Positions 18,862 through 28,845 are shown, numbered from the stretch's first letter. The stretch: 40,426 nt of DNA from Lachnospiraceae bacterium (GCA_022779165.1 JALFTO010000068.1:1-40426); one strand, 5' to 3'. The notes: generated by a model from the sequence alone, not told the origin. Numbers and translations are program-made.

Positions 18862-19851
18862 TCACTGCTCTCTGCGCGCCGTGACGCTGACCCACTCTCC
18901 CTGATGAGTGACCTCCAATACATGAAGCCCCGCTGCCTTCACGGCGTCCACGACGGTCTGTTCCTTATCATCGATAATTCCGGATGTAATATAAATGCCG
19001 CCCTTCTTCAGGTGATGCACGATCACCGGTGTCAGAGGCACCAGGACATCCGCCAGGATATTTGCCACAACGATATCATAGCACTCGTAGCCCATCTCAT
19101 CCTGCACCGCTTTGTCGGTAATGATATTCCCAATCGTGAGCGTGAACTGCTCCTCCGGGATTCCGTTGGCTTCTTTGTTTTCGCGCACCGCATCGATCGC
19201 GCAGGGATCAAGGTCTGTTCCCTTTGCCTCCTTTGCGCCGTACATCAGCGCAACGATCGACAGAATCCCGCTGCCCGTACCGACATCGAGCAGTTTCGTC
19301 TCCGGTGTGATATATTTCCAAAGCTGTCTGATACACAGCTGTGTCGTTTCATGCATACCCGTTCCGAAAGCCGTGCCCGGATCGATGTGCAGGATCTTTT
19401 TCTCCCGATCCTCCGGCTGTACTTCCTCCCAGGACGGGATCACCAGCAGATCTCCAATCGTAAACTGATGGAAATACTGCTTCCAGTTATTGATCCAGTC
19501 GATATCCTCCGTCTCATCCACAGTGACAGTACCTTTGCCGATATCCATAAAATCGCGCAGTTCGTCGAGCTCTGCCTTCACTCTCTCCAGAATGACATCT
19601 GTGTCAACTTCTTCGTCCTGCAGCTTCAGTTTCCCGTCATCCGTCTCCTCCACAAAGAAACTGAGATACGCAATCCCGTCATCCTCCGGCCCATCCGGCA
19701 GAATGTCGACAAACATCTGCTCCTTCTCCGCAGCCGTGAGAGGGATCTTGTCCTCGATCTGCGCTCCCTCAAGTCCGATATCATAAAGGGTGCTGATGAT
19801 AATATCCTCGGCATCCGTGATCGTTTCTATCCGAAATTTTTTCCACTTCAT
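18862..19851 (-). CDS. prmA: Ribosomal protein L11 methyltransferase PrmA
   Basis: DPGTAFGTGMHETTQLC, LLDVGTGSGILSI, VANILADVLVPL. GGAGG-N7-ATG supports the start at 19851. Confidence 0.92.
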   Translation of the reverse strand: MKWKKFRIETITDAEDIIISTLYDIGLEGAQIEDKIPLTAAEKEQMFVDILPDGPEDDGIAYLSFFVEETDDGKLKLQDEEVDTDVILERVKAELDELRDFMDIGKGTVTVDETEDIDWINNWKQYFHQFTIGDLLVIPSWEEVQPEDREKKILHIDPGTAFGTGMHETTQLCIRQLWKYITPETKLLDVGTGSGILSIVALMYGAKEAKGTDLDPCAIDAVRENKEANGIPEEQFTLTIGNIITDKAVQDEMGYECYDIVVANILADVLVPLTPVIVHHLKKGGIYITSGIIDDKEQTVVDAVKAAGLHVLEVTHQGEWVSVTARREQ

Positions 19852-19943
19852 AAGCAATCCTCCGTACCTGCACAGAAAAACAAACTCTTTTTATCATAAC
19901 ACATCTGAAAAGGAATAACCATCTTAATTTGCAAAGGACACAA

Positions 19944-19979
19944 AAAGGATCCATCTGTCCGCAAACCGATGAACCCTTT
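19944..19979 (-). terminator. Intrinsic terminator after the GH43/ABC gene cluster
   Basis: Minus strand AAAGGGTTCATC-N12-GATGGATCCTTT, running into T's. Confidence 0.7.
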
Positions 19980-20003
19980 CTTAAAATATTGCGCTCTGTT
20001 ATT

Positions 20004-20981
20004 TTACTTTTTTTCATATGGGAAAATCGTCTGTATCGATCCGTCCTCATTGTAGTGAAGCTCGGTGTACTTCACCGTTCGCCGGTGATTGATCCCGCCC
20101 GAATATTCACAGTCATGATAGAAAAGATACCACTTTCCCTCGTATTCCACGATAGAATGATGTGTAGTCCAGCCGATGACCGGTTCCATGATACGTCCCC
20201 GATAAGTGAAAGGTCCCATCGGATTGTCCGCGGTTGCATAGACAATATAATGTGTCGTTCCCGTAGAATATGACAAATAGTATTTGCCACGATATTTATG
20301 CATCCATGGATCCTCAAAATATCTCCTTTCCTCATCGGATGCAAGCACAGGATTCCCGTTTTCATCGAGTATCTCCACCGCCTGCGGCTGTGTGGCAAAC
20401 GACAGCATATCGTCGCTCATCACCGCACACCGCGGCATGACAGCAGGCTCTGTGGGCGCCGGTTCCGTCCCGTCCGGGTCAAACGTACCTGTCCGGTACT
20501 TCTCAAGCTGTCCGCCCCACAATCCTCCAAAATAAACATATACCTTGCCATCATCATCTACAAAAGCTGCCGGATCAATACTGTAACTGCCTTCAATATA
20601 ATTCGGTTCGGCAGTAAACGGTCCTTCCGGCTTCTGCCCGATCGCAATCCCTATCCTGAAATTCCCTTCCTTATCTCTTGCCGGAAACACGAGATAGTAT
20701 TTCCCATTCTTATATACCACATCAGGCGCCCACATCTGGTCTCTGACCCATGGCACATCTCTCATATGAAGTGCCTCGCCATGATCGATGCACTCCGCAC
20801 CCAGATGATCCATCGAAAGCACATGATAATCTTCCATCTGATATTCATCACCATTATCGTTATCCTCTCCGTTATGCGGAATATCATGTGACGGATAGAT
20901 ATATAGCTTTCCGTTGTATACGTGCGCAGACGGATCCGCCGTATAAATATGTGTAACAAGAGGCTCTCTCTCTCTGCTCAT
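20004..20981 (-). CDS. Glycoside hydrolase family 43 protein
   Basis: ADPSAHVYNGKLYIYPSHD, WAPDVVYKNGKYYLVFPA, SIDPAAFVDDDGKVYVYFGG, five-bladed propeller GH43 pattern. Confidence 0.88.
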   Translation of the reverse strand: MSREREPLVTHIYTADPSAHVYNGKLYIYPSHDIPHNGEDNDNGDEYQMEDYHVLSMDHLGAECIDHGEALHMRDVPWVRDQMWAPDVVYKNGKYYLVFPARDKEGNFRIGIAIGQKPEGPFTAEPNYIEGSYSIDPAAFVDDDGKVYVYFGGLWGGQLEKYRTGTFDPDGTEPAPTEPAVMPRCAVMSDDMLSFATQPQAVEILDENGNPVLASDEERRYFEDPWMHKYRGKYYLSYSTGTTHYIVYATADNPMGPFTYRGRIMEPVIGWTTHHSIVEYEGKWYLFYHDCEYSGGINHRRTVKYTELHYNEDGSIQTIFPYEKK

Positions 20982-21011
20982 TTTACTTTCTCCCTCTAAT
21001 TCCTCTGTAAG

Positions 21012-21851
21012 TTATCCTTTTACGGCACCGGCTGTCAGTCCGTCTACAATCTGGTTACTAAAGATACAATACACGATGATCGTAGGTATGATGGCGATGA
21101 TGATCGCCGCAAACATCTGCGAATAATTGGTATTGTACGGTCCCACAAACTTTGACAGGGATACCGGAAGTGTCTTTTTCGTGTCATCGGAAATAAGCAC
21201 CATTGCGAGCAGCAGTTCATTCCAGTTGGCCACAAAGGTCATAAGCCCCGTCACGAAAAGCCCTGTTTTGGAAAGCGGCAATGCGATCTTAAAGAAAATC
21301 CCATAGATTGACGCGCCGTCAATGCAGGCCGACTCGATCAGCTCATTCGGCATACTCTTGAAAAAACCTGTCATAATAAAGATCGTCACCGGCAACGAAA
21401 ATGTCAGATATGGAAGCACAAGTCCTACAAGACTATTCGACAGTCCCATCTTTGCAAATCTGGTAAAAAGCGGGATCATGACACAGTGTACCGGTATCAT
21501 CATGCCGATCATAAAGAAGGTCATGCACGGTCCTGCCAGTCTCCAGCGAAGTCTTCCGATCGCAAATGCCGCCATGGAACCGATGAGCATACTGAGAACC
21601 AACGTCACACCGCACACAATAAAGGAATTGAGTGTGGCAATACCGAGTTTTCCCGCTGTCCACGCGAAAATAAAATTATCCAGGTAAAAACTCTCAGGCA
21701 AAGCAAACGGTGACGTAAATATTTCTGCATTGGTCTTAAACGATACCATAAACACCCACAAGAGCGGCGCAAGATAGATGATTGCAACAAGAGTCAGAAA
21801 CACATAGATCATCACTTTAATGATGGTTGATTTTGTTTTACTATTCTTCAT
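21012..21851 (-). CDS. Carbohydrate ABC transporter permease (MalG-like)
   Basis: MalG-type TM pattern; EAA-loop-like ELIESACIDGASIYGIFFKIALPLSKTGL. Confidence 0.92.
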   Translation of the reverse strand: MKNSKTKSTIIKVMIYVFLTLVAIIYLAPLLWVFMVSFKTNAEIFTSPFALPESFYLDNFIFAWTAGKLGIATLNSFIVCGVTLVLSMLIGSMAAFAIGRLRWRLAGPCMTFFMIGMMIPVHCVMIPLFTRFAKMGLSNSLVGLVLPYLTFSLPVTIFIMTGFFKSMPNELIESACIDGASIYGIFFKIALPLSKTGLFVTGLMTFVANWNELLLAMVLISDDTKKTLPVSLSKFVGPYNTNYSQMFAAIIIAIIPTIIVYCIFSNQIVDGLTAGAVKG

Positions 21852-21862
21852 ACGCCCTCCCG

Positions 21863-22747
21863 TTACATCTCATAACTCTCGGTTTTGACAACTTTATTGA
21901 TAAACGCCGTAACTGCAAGGCACAGAACGATCAGGATCACGCCGATCGCACTGGCATATCCGTATTTGTTGAATTTAAATCCCTGCGTATACAAATGGGT
22001 AGCGAGAACCTCTGTCCTGTGGTTCGGGCCGCCCTCCGTCATATTGTAGATCAAGTCAAAGAATTTCAAAGAACCGATCGCATTCAGAGACATAGCCGTC
22101 GCCACCATCGGTCTGATCAATGGTAATGTAATATGTATAAAGCTTTTTACTTTGCTGCATCCGTCAATGTAGGATGCCTCGTATAAAGACTTGCTGATTC
22201 CCGATATCTGCGCCATGTATAGCATCATCGACTGCCCCACATACTGCCACAAAGCCACAAATGCAATGACCCACATCGGCAGAATGATAAAGCCGCTCGT
22301 ATCCATCAGCCACTTAGGTCCTTCCACTCCGAACTTTGCCAGCAGCTGATTGACACCCAGTTTCGGACTGAAGATGAACATCCACAACAATCCGAGCGCT
22401 GTCGAAGACAATACACAGGGAAGATAGATGATATTCTTGAAGAGGTTACGTCCCTTCTCAATATTCGTCAAAAGTCCTGCCAGAAGCAATCCTATGATGA
22501 GCTGTGTCACACAGGAGAAGATCAGGAAAAACAGAGAATTCTTCAGAGCAAACACAAGACTCTTATCCTTGAGCATATTCCTGTAATTCGTAAGACCGAT
22601 AAACTTTGGCGCTGTCAGCCCTTTGTACTCGCAAAACGAGTAGTAGACTGACTGGCAGATCGGTATGAACAATACGACGGTAAACAGCAAAAGTGCCGGT
22701 GCTATAAATATAATGATCGCTTTTTTATCCCGTAATAATTTATCCAC
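21863..22747 (-). CDS. Sugar ABC transporter permease (MalF-like)
   Basis: EAA-loop-like KSLYEASYIDGCSKVKSFIHITLPLIRPM; adjacent to the MalG-like gene. Confidence 0.92.
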   Translation of the reverse strand: MDKLLRDKKAIIIFIAPALLLFTVVLFIPICQSVYYSFCEYKGLTAPKFIGLTNYRNMLKDKSLVFALKNSLFFLIFSCVTQLIIGLLLAGLLTNIEKGRNLFKNIIYLPCVLSSTALGLLWMFIFSPKLGVNQLLAKFGVEGPKWLMDTSGFIILPMWVIAFVALWQYVGQSMMLYMAQISGISKSLYEASYIDGCSKVKSFIHITLPLIRPMVATAMSLNAIGSLKFFDLIYNMTEGGPNHRTEVLATHLYTQGFKFNKYGYASAIGVILIVLCLAVTAFINKVVKTESYEM

Positions 22748-22810
22748 TTATTGTCCCTCCAACAATCGAAAACACGCTTCGCGAACTTTCCATTGCCATG
22801 AATCATTCTA

Positions 22811-22846
22811 TATGCGGGATGCAAGCATCGCCTCACATCCCGCATA
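22811..22846 (-). other. Intercistronic stem-loop between solute-binding protein and permease genes
   Basis: TATGCGGGATG-N14-CATCCCGCATA: perfect 11-bp stem, no T-run. Confidence 0.7.
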
Positions 22847-22861
22847 CATTCTGCCTACAGT

Positions 22862-24175
22862 TTACCGGCAGTTACTTGCATAAAAGTCTTCCATGTCTGT
22901 TGCCGCTTCCGCAGGTGTCATATCACCCAGGAATACGGAAACCATGGTATCATCGAAGTGAGAACCTGTCTCCGTGGTAGGCATCGACTCATTATAGAAA
23001 CCGAAGGTACCCTTCGCATTGCCAAACACATCCATAACATAGGCAAGCTGCTGAGGCGCAACGGAAGCATCGTATTCCACTTTCGTAACCGGAATCTTGC
23101 CGCCGATCTCTGCCGTATATTTCTGTGCGGTATCGTCTGTGAAATATTTCATCAGCGCGATACATGCCTCAGGACATTTTGTGGAAGAACTCATAGCCAG
23201 AGAATCAGACTTAGCAATGACTCTCTCTACGCCGGGGAACTGGAACACACCACATTTTGACTCAAAATCAGGATTCTCGCCGTTAATCTGTCCGATCGCC
23301 CAGGAGCCCTGGATCAGAATAGCAGCTTCGCCATTGTAGAAATTAGCTGTTGCCACATCGTTCGTATCACCTGCTGCCGTCGACTGGAAGTACTTGGAGA
23401 GTTCCACCAGTTTGGTTGCTGCCGCTTCCAGTTTGCCGTCTTCCCAGCTTGCGGAACCGTCAGCCAACGCTGCAAGGTCAACACCTTCCATCTCGCACAG
23501 ATAACCTGCTACCATGGACAGACACCATGCTGTTCCTGCAGAGATTGTGATCGGTGTGTAGCCTGCCGCCTGAAGTTTCTCACACGCATCAAGCATCTCG
23601 TCCCAGTTTGTCGGGACCTTAGCTCCTGCCGCCTCAAACATCTCCGTGTTATAGAATGCGCAGGCAGCTGCCGTATTGAGCGGCACTGCGTAAATCTGTC
23701 CGTCGTATGTCATCTGAGAGAACACAGCGTCGGAAGTAAAGGTATCCTTCCAGCCGTCTGCCAGATAACTGTCAAGAGGAGCTGCCACACCGGGATCTAC
23801 GTAATCTGTAAGATTCGGTCCCGGGCTTACGATAAATACGTCCGGCGTCTCATTTGCCGCAACGAGTGCATTCAGCTTCGGATAATACTCTTCCAGATTC
23901 GTTGTGATCGGCGTCACATGATATACACCTTCATAATCCTTGTTGAATCTGTCGATAACCTCCGCATATCCTTTGGTGATCAGATCCTCTGTTGCATTCA
24001 GATCGTCCCAGAACATCCATGAGATCTCCTGTACACCGTCTGCTGACGCTTCACTGTCTGCGGAAGCTGTCGAATCAGTCGAACTGCCTGATGTCGCAGA
24101 TGCTCCGCCACACCCCGTCAGAAGTGTCGCTGTCATTGCAACTGATAAAATAGCTGCCAGTAATTTTCTTTTCAT
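22862..24175 (-). CDS. ABC transporter extracellular carbohydrate-binding lipoprotein
   Basis: Lipobox LLTGCGG; SBP family 1-like sequence; upstream of the permeases. Confidence 0.92.
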   Translation of the reverse strand: MKRKLLAAILSVAMTATLLTGCGGASATSGSSTDSTASADSEASADGVQEISWMFWDDLNATEDLITKGYAEVIDRFNKDYEGVYHVTPITTNLEEYYPKLNALVAANETPDVFIVSPGPNLTDYVDPGVAAPLDSYLADGWKDTFTSDAVFSQMTYDGQIYAVPLNTAAACAFYNTEMFEAAGAKVPTNWDEMLDACEKLQAAGYTPITISAGTAWCLSMVAGYLCEMEGVDLAALADGSASWEDGKLEAAATKLVELSKYFQSTAAGDTNDVATANFYNGEAAILIQGSWAIGQINGENPDFESKCGVFQFPGVERVIAKSDSLAMSSSTKCPEACIALMKYFTDDTAQKYTAEIGGKIPVTKVEYDASVAPQQLAYVMDVFGNAKGTFGFYNESMPTTETGSHFDDTMVSVFLGDMTPAEAATDMEDFYASNCR

Positions 24176-24390
24176 TGTTAGCCCTCCCTTAACTTAGCAA
24201 TTGGTTGCTTGTTTGATTTACCTGCTAACTAAACGATACCACACCGTAATACTTTGTGCTTTCAAATTGTTGTTTGTTAATTATTAATTCTTGCTGTATT
24301 TTTTCTTTAAAAAATAGTGCTTTTGTGAATATTATCAAATTTAACCAATCCATTTTTGTGCATTATTACATATTTCCTTTTCCTTTTGAG

Positions 24391-24440
24391 CAATTTTTGA
24401 CAATTATCAAGCAATTTTTGTGTGCCACAAAACAATTTTT
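24391..24440 (+). promoter_or_regulatory. CAATTTTT direct repeats at exact 21-bp spacing (candidate AraC operator)
   Basis: CAATTTTTG at 24391 and 24412, CAATTTTT(C) at 24433; TATAAT at 24444. Confidence 0.6.
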
Positions 24441-24502
24441 CATTATAATATACTTAGTAAAGACAATCAATTGTTGTTCCTCTTCAGAAGGAGAACCCTT
24501 TT

Positions 24503-25366
24503 ATGATTGAAACACTTAACGGTATTTTTGAGACAGTCAACTACAAGCAAAATACTTCGATCAAGCTATATGACAATGATCAATACGAAGATTATCCCCC
24601 GCACTGGCATACAACAATGGAGCTCATTATGCCTACGGATAATATTTACACAGTGGAATGCAACAACCAGACCTTCACGCTGCGCGAGGGAGACATTATC
24701 CTGATCTGCCCAGGCTGTGTCCATACGCTGTTTGCTCCTCCGACGGGACACCGCATTATCTTCCAGCCGGACGCAAACGCTCTGCGGTTCATCAAGGATA
24801 TCGAAACCTTGCTGAATGCCATCGCTCCGCTGATCGTGATCACGCCGGAATCATTTCCTTCGACACACGGTAAGATACGCGAACTGCTGATCGAGATCAA
24901 GAATGAATATCTGAGTTCTTCCTCATCCTTTTCCGAAGCCATCATCTACAGCAAACTTTTGGAGATCATCGCGCTGATCGGGCGAAATTACACGCGCAAA
25001 TCAGAAACACGGGCCGTCCATGTGATGATCAAACAGGAAGAATACATGAAAAAATTTATTGAGATCTGTAATTATATCGACGAGCATTGTTCCGAGGATC
25101 TCAATCTGGATGACATTGCGAACATGAGCGGTTTCAGTAAATTTTACTTCTCGAGGATGTTCCGGCAGTTTACCAACGTATCGTTTTACAAATATGTAAA
25201 CATGAAGCGGATTGCCAAGGCTTCCGAACTGCTGACAGAGCCTCAGAATTCCATTACGGATGTGGCGATCAACTGTGGTTTTTCCTCTCTTTCTTCTTTT
25301 ATCCGGATGTTTAAGATCATAAAGGGATGTACGCCGACAGAATTCAGAAACATGTACTGGTCATAA
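24503..25366 (+). CDS. AraC family transcriptional regulator with N-terminal cupin-like sensor domain
   Basis: C-terminal NLDDIANMSGFSKFYFSRMFRQFTNVSFYKYVNMKRI...ITDVAINCGFSSLSSFIRMFK. Confidence 0.93.
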   Translation: MIETLNGIFETVNYKQNTSIKLYDNDQYEDYPPHWHTTMELIMPTDNIYTVECNNQTFTLREGDIILICPGCVHTLFAPPTGHRIIFQPDANALRFIKDIETLLNAIAPLIVITPESFPSTHGKIRELLIEIKNEYLSSSSSFSEAIIYSKLLEIIALIGRNYTRKSETRAVHVMIKQEEYMKKFIEICNYIDEHCSEDLNLDDIANMSGFSKFYFSRMFRQFTNVSFYKYVNMKRIAKASELLTEPQNSITDVAINCGFSSLSSFIRMFKIIKGCTPTEFRNMYWS

Positions 25367-25411
25367 GAGAAACGCTCATTGTCCGTATTTATTATAGAAA
25401 GGAATTACAAA

Positions 25412-26998
25412 ATGGAAGTTTATCAGTGGAAGCTCGCAGAAATATTTCAGAGCAACATGATGTTTCAACGCGAAAAGGAAATGATCCTGTGGGGAGAAGC
25501 GGCACCCGAGACAGAGATCACAGCAAAGCTTGTCAAAGCCGGCTCTCCTTCTGCCCCGGAACCGATCCATACCACCAAATGCACAGCCGACCGGAACGGA
25601 GATTTCCGTATCACCTTTCCACCGCAGGAAGCCGGATGGGGTTACCGCATCCATATTATTCCCGGCACGGATGTCTCAGCGGAAATCGTGTTAGACAACA
25701 TCTGCTTCGGTGATATATGGTTGGCCGGCGGACAGTCCAACATGGAATTTTTCCTGAAATATGACCGCGACTGGGAGAACGTCAAAAAGCTGAACCGCAA
25801 TCCGAATATCCGCATGTACAACATGCCCCAGAGAGCGTTTGAAGGTCACACCACACACAACAAAGCAGGATACGGCTACTGGTTTGATGACAGCTGTCCG
25901 GGGATAGAATGCTTCTCTGCTCCTGCCTACAGTTTTGCAAGGAATGTGCAGGAAGCAACCGGAGTACCGATCGGTATCATCGGCTGCAACTGGGGCGGCT
26001 CCACAGCCGCCGCGTGGGTTCCGGAAGAGGTATTGCAGACGCCTCCCTTAGACCGGTATCTGAAGGAATACGAGGAGGCAATCGCCGGGATTCCCACCGA
26101 AAAGCTGGCTGCCGATTCCCTGGAAGCATGGAAATTCGAAGATTCTTTGCAGCACGGCGCCGATTTCGAGCCACTGCTTTATGGCAGAGACCGCGACTGG
26201 CAGCTTACGTATATGAAGCAACATGCGGACGATCCTGTGATCCCGATGGGACCTTATCATATGTACCGTCCCTCCGGTCTCTATCACATGATGCTGTCCA
26301 AACTGATCCCGTTCCCGATCAAAGGCGTCCTCTGGTATCAGGGGGAATCCGACGCCGGTGACCGCGCCTTTATGTATGACAAGCTTCTCTCAGCCCTGAT
26401 CGAGGACTGGCGCAAGGAATGGAAGGATGAGCTCCCTTTCCTGATCGTACAGCTCGCACCTTTCGGCGTATGGCTCGACTGTGGCAACCAAGAATACAAA
26501 ACCGTGAGGGAAAAGCAGACATATGTCGCGGACAATGTGGAAGGCGTTTACATGGCAAGCATCATGGATCTCGGCTCCTACTACGACATTCACCCAAAGG
26601 AGAAAATGGAGGTTGGACGCAGACTTGCCCTTCTTGCAAGAGGGCATATATATGGCGAAAAAGATCTCCTGTGCGATGCGCCAAAGGCTGTCAGTGCCGC
26701 TTTGAATCAAGACGGACAGATTGTCATTACATTCCTCCACGGAGACGGACTCACGATCGGCAGTAAGCCATCCGCTTGGGATATCACAATAGATGATCTG
26801 CATTTTACACCCGACAGCGTATATGCGGAAAATGATCGTCTGATCCTCATCCCACCCGGAGAAATAAAAGGCAGGACAGGAATGCTCCGCGTTTCCCTCG
26901 GTTGGAATGATTACGCCGAGATCCATATACACAACAACGCAGGTTTATGCGCAGCACCCTTTACCATATCAGTTGATCAGGAGGTATTATCGAAATGA
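25412..26998 (+). CDS. Sialate O-acetylesterase/SASA-domain carbohydrate esterase
   Basis: GDIWLAGGQSNMEFFL, NWGGSTAAAWVP, VLWYQGESDAG SGNH-type esterase motifs; ATG at 25412 preceded by AAGGAA. Confidence 0.87.
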   Translation: MEVYQWKLAEIFQSNMMFQREKEMILWGEAAPETEITAKLVKAGSPSAPEPIHTTKCTADRNGDFRITFPPQEAGWGYRIHIIPGTDVSAEIVLDNICFGDIWLAGGQSNMEFFLKYDRDWENVKKLNRNPNIRMYNMPQRAFEGHTTHNKAGYGYWFDDSCPGIECFSAPAYSFARNVQEATGVPIGIIGCNWGGSTAAAWVPEEVLQTPPLDRYLKEYEEAIAGIPTEKLAADSLEAWKFEDSLQHGADFEPLLYGRDRDWQLTYMKQHADDPVIPMGPYHMYRPSGLYHMMLSKLIPFPIKGVLWYQGESDAGDRAFMYDKLLSALIEDWRKEWKDELPFLIVQLAPFGVWLDCGNQEYKTVREKQTYVADNVEGVYMASIMDLGSYYDIHPKEKMEVGRRLALLARGHIYGEKDLLCDAPKAVSAALNQDGQIVITFLHGDGLTIGSKPSAWDITIDDLHFTPDSVYAENDRLILIPPGEIKGRTGMLRVSLGWNDYAEIHIHNNAGLCAAPFTISVDQEVLSK

Positions 26999-28392
26999 AA
27001 AAGCAGGCTTTTAATCCTTTTCTCCCATCCTGGGAATATATTCCCGACGGTGAACCGCACGTATTCGGCGATAGAGTCTACCTCTACGGTTCCCATGATT
27101 ATTTCCGCGGATATGTATACTGCCTGGGCGACTACGTTTGTTGGTCAGCTCCGGTGGATGACCTCGGGAACTGGAGATATGAGGGCGTAACCTACCGCAA
27201 GGAACAGGATCCCCGCAACACAGACGGTAAGATGGTGCTCTTCGCGCCCGATGTTGTACAGGGCCCCGACGGCCGTTACTATATGTACTATATCCCCAAT
27301 CTGGCTCACATTGTTTCCGTCGCCGTGTGCGATACCCCTGCCGGAAAATATGAATTTTACGGATTTGTAAAGCATCCGGACGGTACGATACTGGGAGAGA
27401 GAGAAGGCGACAAGCCACAGTTTGATCCCGGTATATACAGGGAAGGGGACAGCATTTATCTCTACACCGGTTTCAGTTGGGCAGACGATGATTCCGTAGA
27501 TGGATCAACGGTAACACTCCTTGCACCGGATATGCTTACCGTAATAGAGGAACCCCGGACCGTCATTCCCAATAATTGCCACGCAGCAGGAACTTCCTTT
27601 GCGGAGCATCCTTTTTTTGAGGCATCTTCTGTGCGCAGGCGTGGGGACACCTATTATTACATCTATTCCTCCATTTACAACCATGAATTATGCTACGCTA
27701 CCGGCCCCAGCCCTATCGGCCCGTTTACCTATAAAGGCGTTATTGTCGATAACTGCGATGTAGGCATTGACACCTACAAACCCGCCGAGTTAAAGGCAGC
27801 TATGCACTGCAATAATCACGGCAGCTTCACCGAAATTAACGGCAAATGGTATATGTTCTATCACCGTCCGACCAACGGAACGCAGTTCAGCAGGCAGGCA
27901 TGTGCGGAAGAGATTCAGTTTACGCCGGACGGTCAGATCAAACAGGTAGAAATGACATCCTGTGGACTCAACAGCGCTCCGCTTCCGTGCGGCGTCTTTT
28001 ATGATGCTTACATTGCCTGCAACCTTTGGAATATCTATCCCGAACTGCAGGACGACGAATCAAAACGCCCCATGGTTTCGCAGGATGGCAATGATTCTGA
28101 TGAATTGCCCGGCTATGTATGCAATATGGTTGACGGCGCCACCGCCGGTTTTAAATATTTCGACTGCAGAGATATTACAAAAATCGACATCAAGGTGCGT
28201 GGCTACATGGAGGGCTGCTTCGATATCCGCACCGCTCCCGACGGTCCGGTCTGTGCCAGCATCCCTGTAGACCAGTGCAACTACTGGGAGACCGTCACCG
28301 CACCATGCCATATTCCCGACGGAATCCATGCACTCTATATCACCTACCGCGGCAAAAATGCACCCACACTGGGAGGCTTCAAAATCTATTAG
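26995..28392 (+). CDS. Glycoside hydrolase family 43 protein with C-terminal CBM6-like region
   Basis: GEPHVFGDRVYLYGSHD, LFAPDVVQGPDGRYYMYY; C-terminus YWETVTAPCHIPDGIHALYITYRG...GGFKIY is CBM6-like. Overlaps the previous gene by ATGA. Confidence 0.87.
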   Translation: MKKQAFNPFLPSWEYIPDGEPHVFGDRVYLYGSHDYFRGYVYCLGDYVCWSAPVDDLGNWRYEGVTYRKEQDPRNTDGKMVLFAPDVVQGPDGRYYMYYIPNLAHIVSVAVCDTPAGKYEFYGFVKHPDGTILGEREGDKPQFDPGIYREGDSIYLYTGFSWADDDSVDGSTVTLLAPDMLTVIEEPRTVIPNNCHAAGTSFAEHPFFEASSVRRRGDTYYYIYSSIYNHELCYATGPSPIGPFTYKGVIVDNCDVGIDTYKPAELKAAMHCNNHGSFTEINGKWYMFYHRPTNGTQFSRQACAEEIQFTPDGQIKQVEMTSCGLNSAPLPCGVFYDAYIACNLWNIYPELQDDESKRPMVSQDGNDSDELPGYVCNMVDGATAGFKYFDCRDITKIDIKVRGYMEGCFDIRTAPDGPVCASIPVDQCNYWETVTAPCHIPDGIHALYITYRGKNAPTLGGFKIY

Positions 28393-28403
28393 CAAAAGAT
28401 AAA

Positions 28404-28436
28404 AGAGAGACTGCTTTACGGCGGCTTCTCTTTTTT
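28404..28436 (+). terminator. Terminator of the GH43 gene; left end of the large inverted repeat
   Basis: AGAGAGACTGC-N6-GCGGCTTCTCT then TTTTT. Confidence 0.75.
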
Positions 28437-28845
28437 GTATGTTTTTTCAAACAAAGCAGTAGAATGCATTCGAGAAGTGTCTTAGTATCAGCGATTTCCG
28501 AGAAAGGCGATGAACAGGGCGGCGAGGACTGTCTGAGCAGCAGCCGGTTTTCAAATCTTTGTATTCCCGGAACCTTCGCGGGGATTTCCTAATTGTTTTC
28601 GGGCGGACTGCTTATCGTGCCGCTTCTGCGGAACTCGCGTTGCTCAGACAGTCCTCGAAGCGGCGCATATCCGCCCGTTAAAACAATAAGGAAATCCGTC
28701 GCTTGATCCCGATGTCATCCAAAGAATTGAAAAACCGGCTGCTGTGAGTTCCGCAGACGCCCTGCTATCAAACATCGTCTTTCCGGAAATCTTGCTGATA
28801 CATGACACTTTGAGAGCATTCATCTGCTTTGATTTGATAAAACTC

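Noticed and set aside
18262-19899. 545-aa plus-strand ORF opposite rsmE/prmA
   Set aside because: It spans two well-supported minus-strand genes, has no recognisable domain, and has His/Arg/Leu-rich composition typical of an antisense shadow ORF.
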